From assembly GCA_964629875.1 (NCBI GenBank), contig CAZVRK010000048.1, positions 1 to 5,417 on the forward strand: DNA of 5,417 bases, read 5' to 3'. This document shows positions 5,354 through 5,417 of this stretch, in pieces. Within the stretch, counting starts at the first letter, position 1, and each line of letters begins with the position of its first letter. The position numbers were made by a program, and so were the translations under genes. The notes below the pieces were generated by a model. The model ran no database searches. It saw only the letters and a list, made by a program, of their open reading frames with translations, and was not told the origin of the DNA. Source of the DNA: UBA3495 sp964629875 (lineage in GTDB: Bacteria > Chloroflexota > Dehalococcoidia > Lucifugimonadales > UBA3495).

Positions 5354-5417
5354 TTAATTTAATAAATACAACGTGTGCCAAGGAAAGAATAACTTAAGTT
5401 CTAAAGCAGATTTGCGA
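5354..5417. other. Non-coding right edge with a short palindrome
   Basis: This stretch upstream of the phosphodiesterase unit is AT-rich and I see no convincing gene start. It contains the exact palindrome AACTTAAGTT (5391-5400). Two minus-strand frames stay open to the right edge but end here (stops near 5394 and 5355), so the tail of a neighbouring minus-strand gene cannot be excluded; the short peptides are not recognisable. Confidence 0.3.

Overview
The window looks like bacterial chromosomal DNA of moderate to low GC, roughly 42% by eye, probably from a metagenome or single-cell scaffold because exactly 100 undetermined bases lie at 2781-2880. The gene content (alpha/beta hydrolase, bacterial-luciferase-type flavin monooxygenase, family III CoA transferase, GT4 glycosyltransferase, glycerophosphodiesterase-like protein) resembles free-living marine heterotrophs. 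The hydrolase/monooxygenase/CoA-transferase mix recalls SAR202-type Chloroflexota, but that placement is inference from gene families, not from a marker gene.

Layout, left to right. A complete tRNA-Gln(CUG) is read leftwards (1-74). A 159-bp divergent intergenic region (75-233) holds a good sigma70-like promoter for the tRNA and a second one facing right. Rightward transcription covers an alpha/beta hydrolase (234-1031) and, 51 bp later behind a strong Shine-Dalgarno, an LLM-class flavin-dependent monooxygenase (1083-2228). A very long perfect hairpin (2236-2293) lies between this pair and the convergent genes and is the natural bidirectional terminator. Everything to the right is on the minus strand: a glycerophosphodiesterase-family protein (about 5281 down to 4034), a GT4 glycosyltransferase (4001 down to 2928), then the assembly gap, then the C-terminal 160 residues of a CaiB/BaiF CoA transferase (2778 down to 2296).

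Likely functions. The hydrolase and monooxygenase plausibly act in sequence on one organic substrate: oxygenation, then hydrolysis of the resulting ester, lactone or diketone. The phosphodiesterase and glycosyltransferase look like a two-gene lipid or envelope unit, one splitting a phosphodiester and the other adding a sugar. Upstream of that pair are three or four 8-bp elements at exact 11-bp spacing, the geometry of a Pho box. This suggests, without proving, phosphate-responsive lipid remodelling. The phosphodiesterase has lost several family-typical active-site residues, so its substrate may differ from glycerophosphodiesters. I see no CRISPR array, insertion sequence, phage gene or obviously new defence system.
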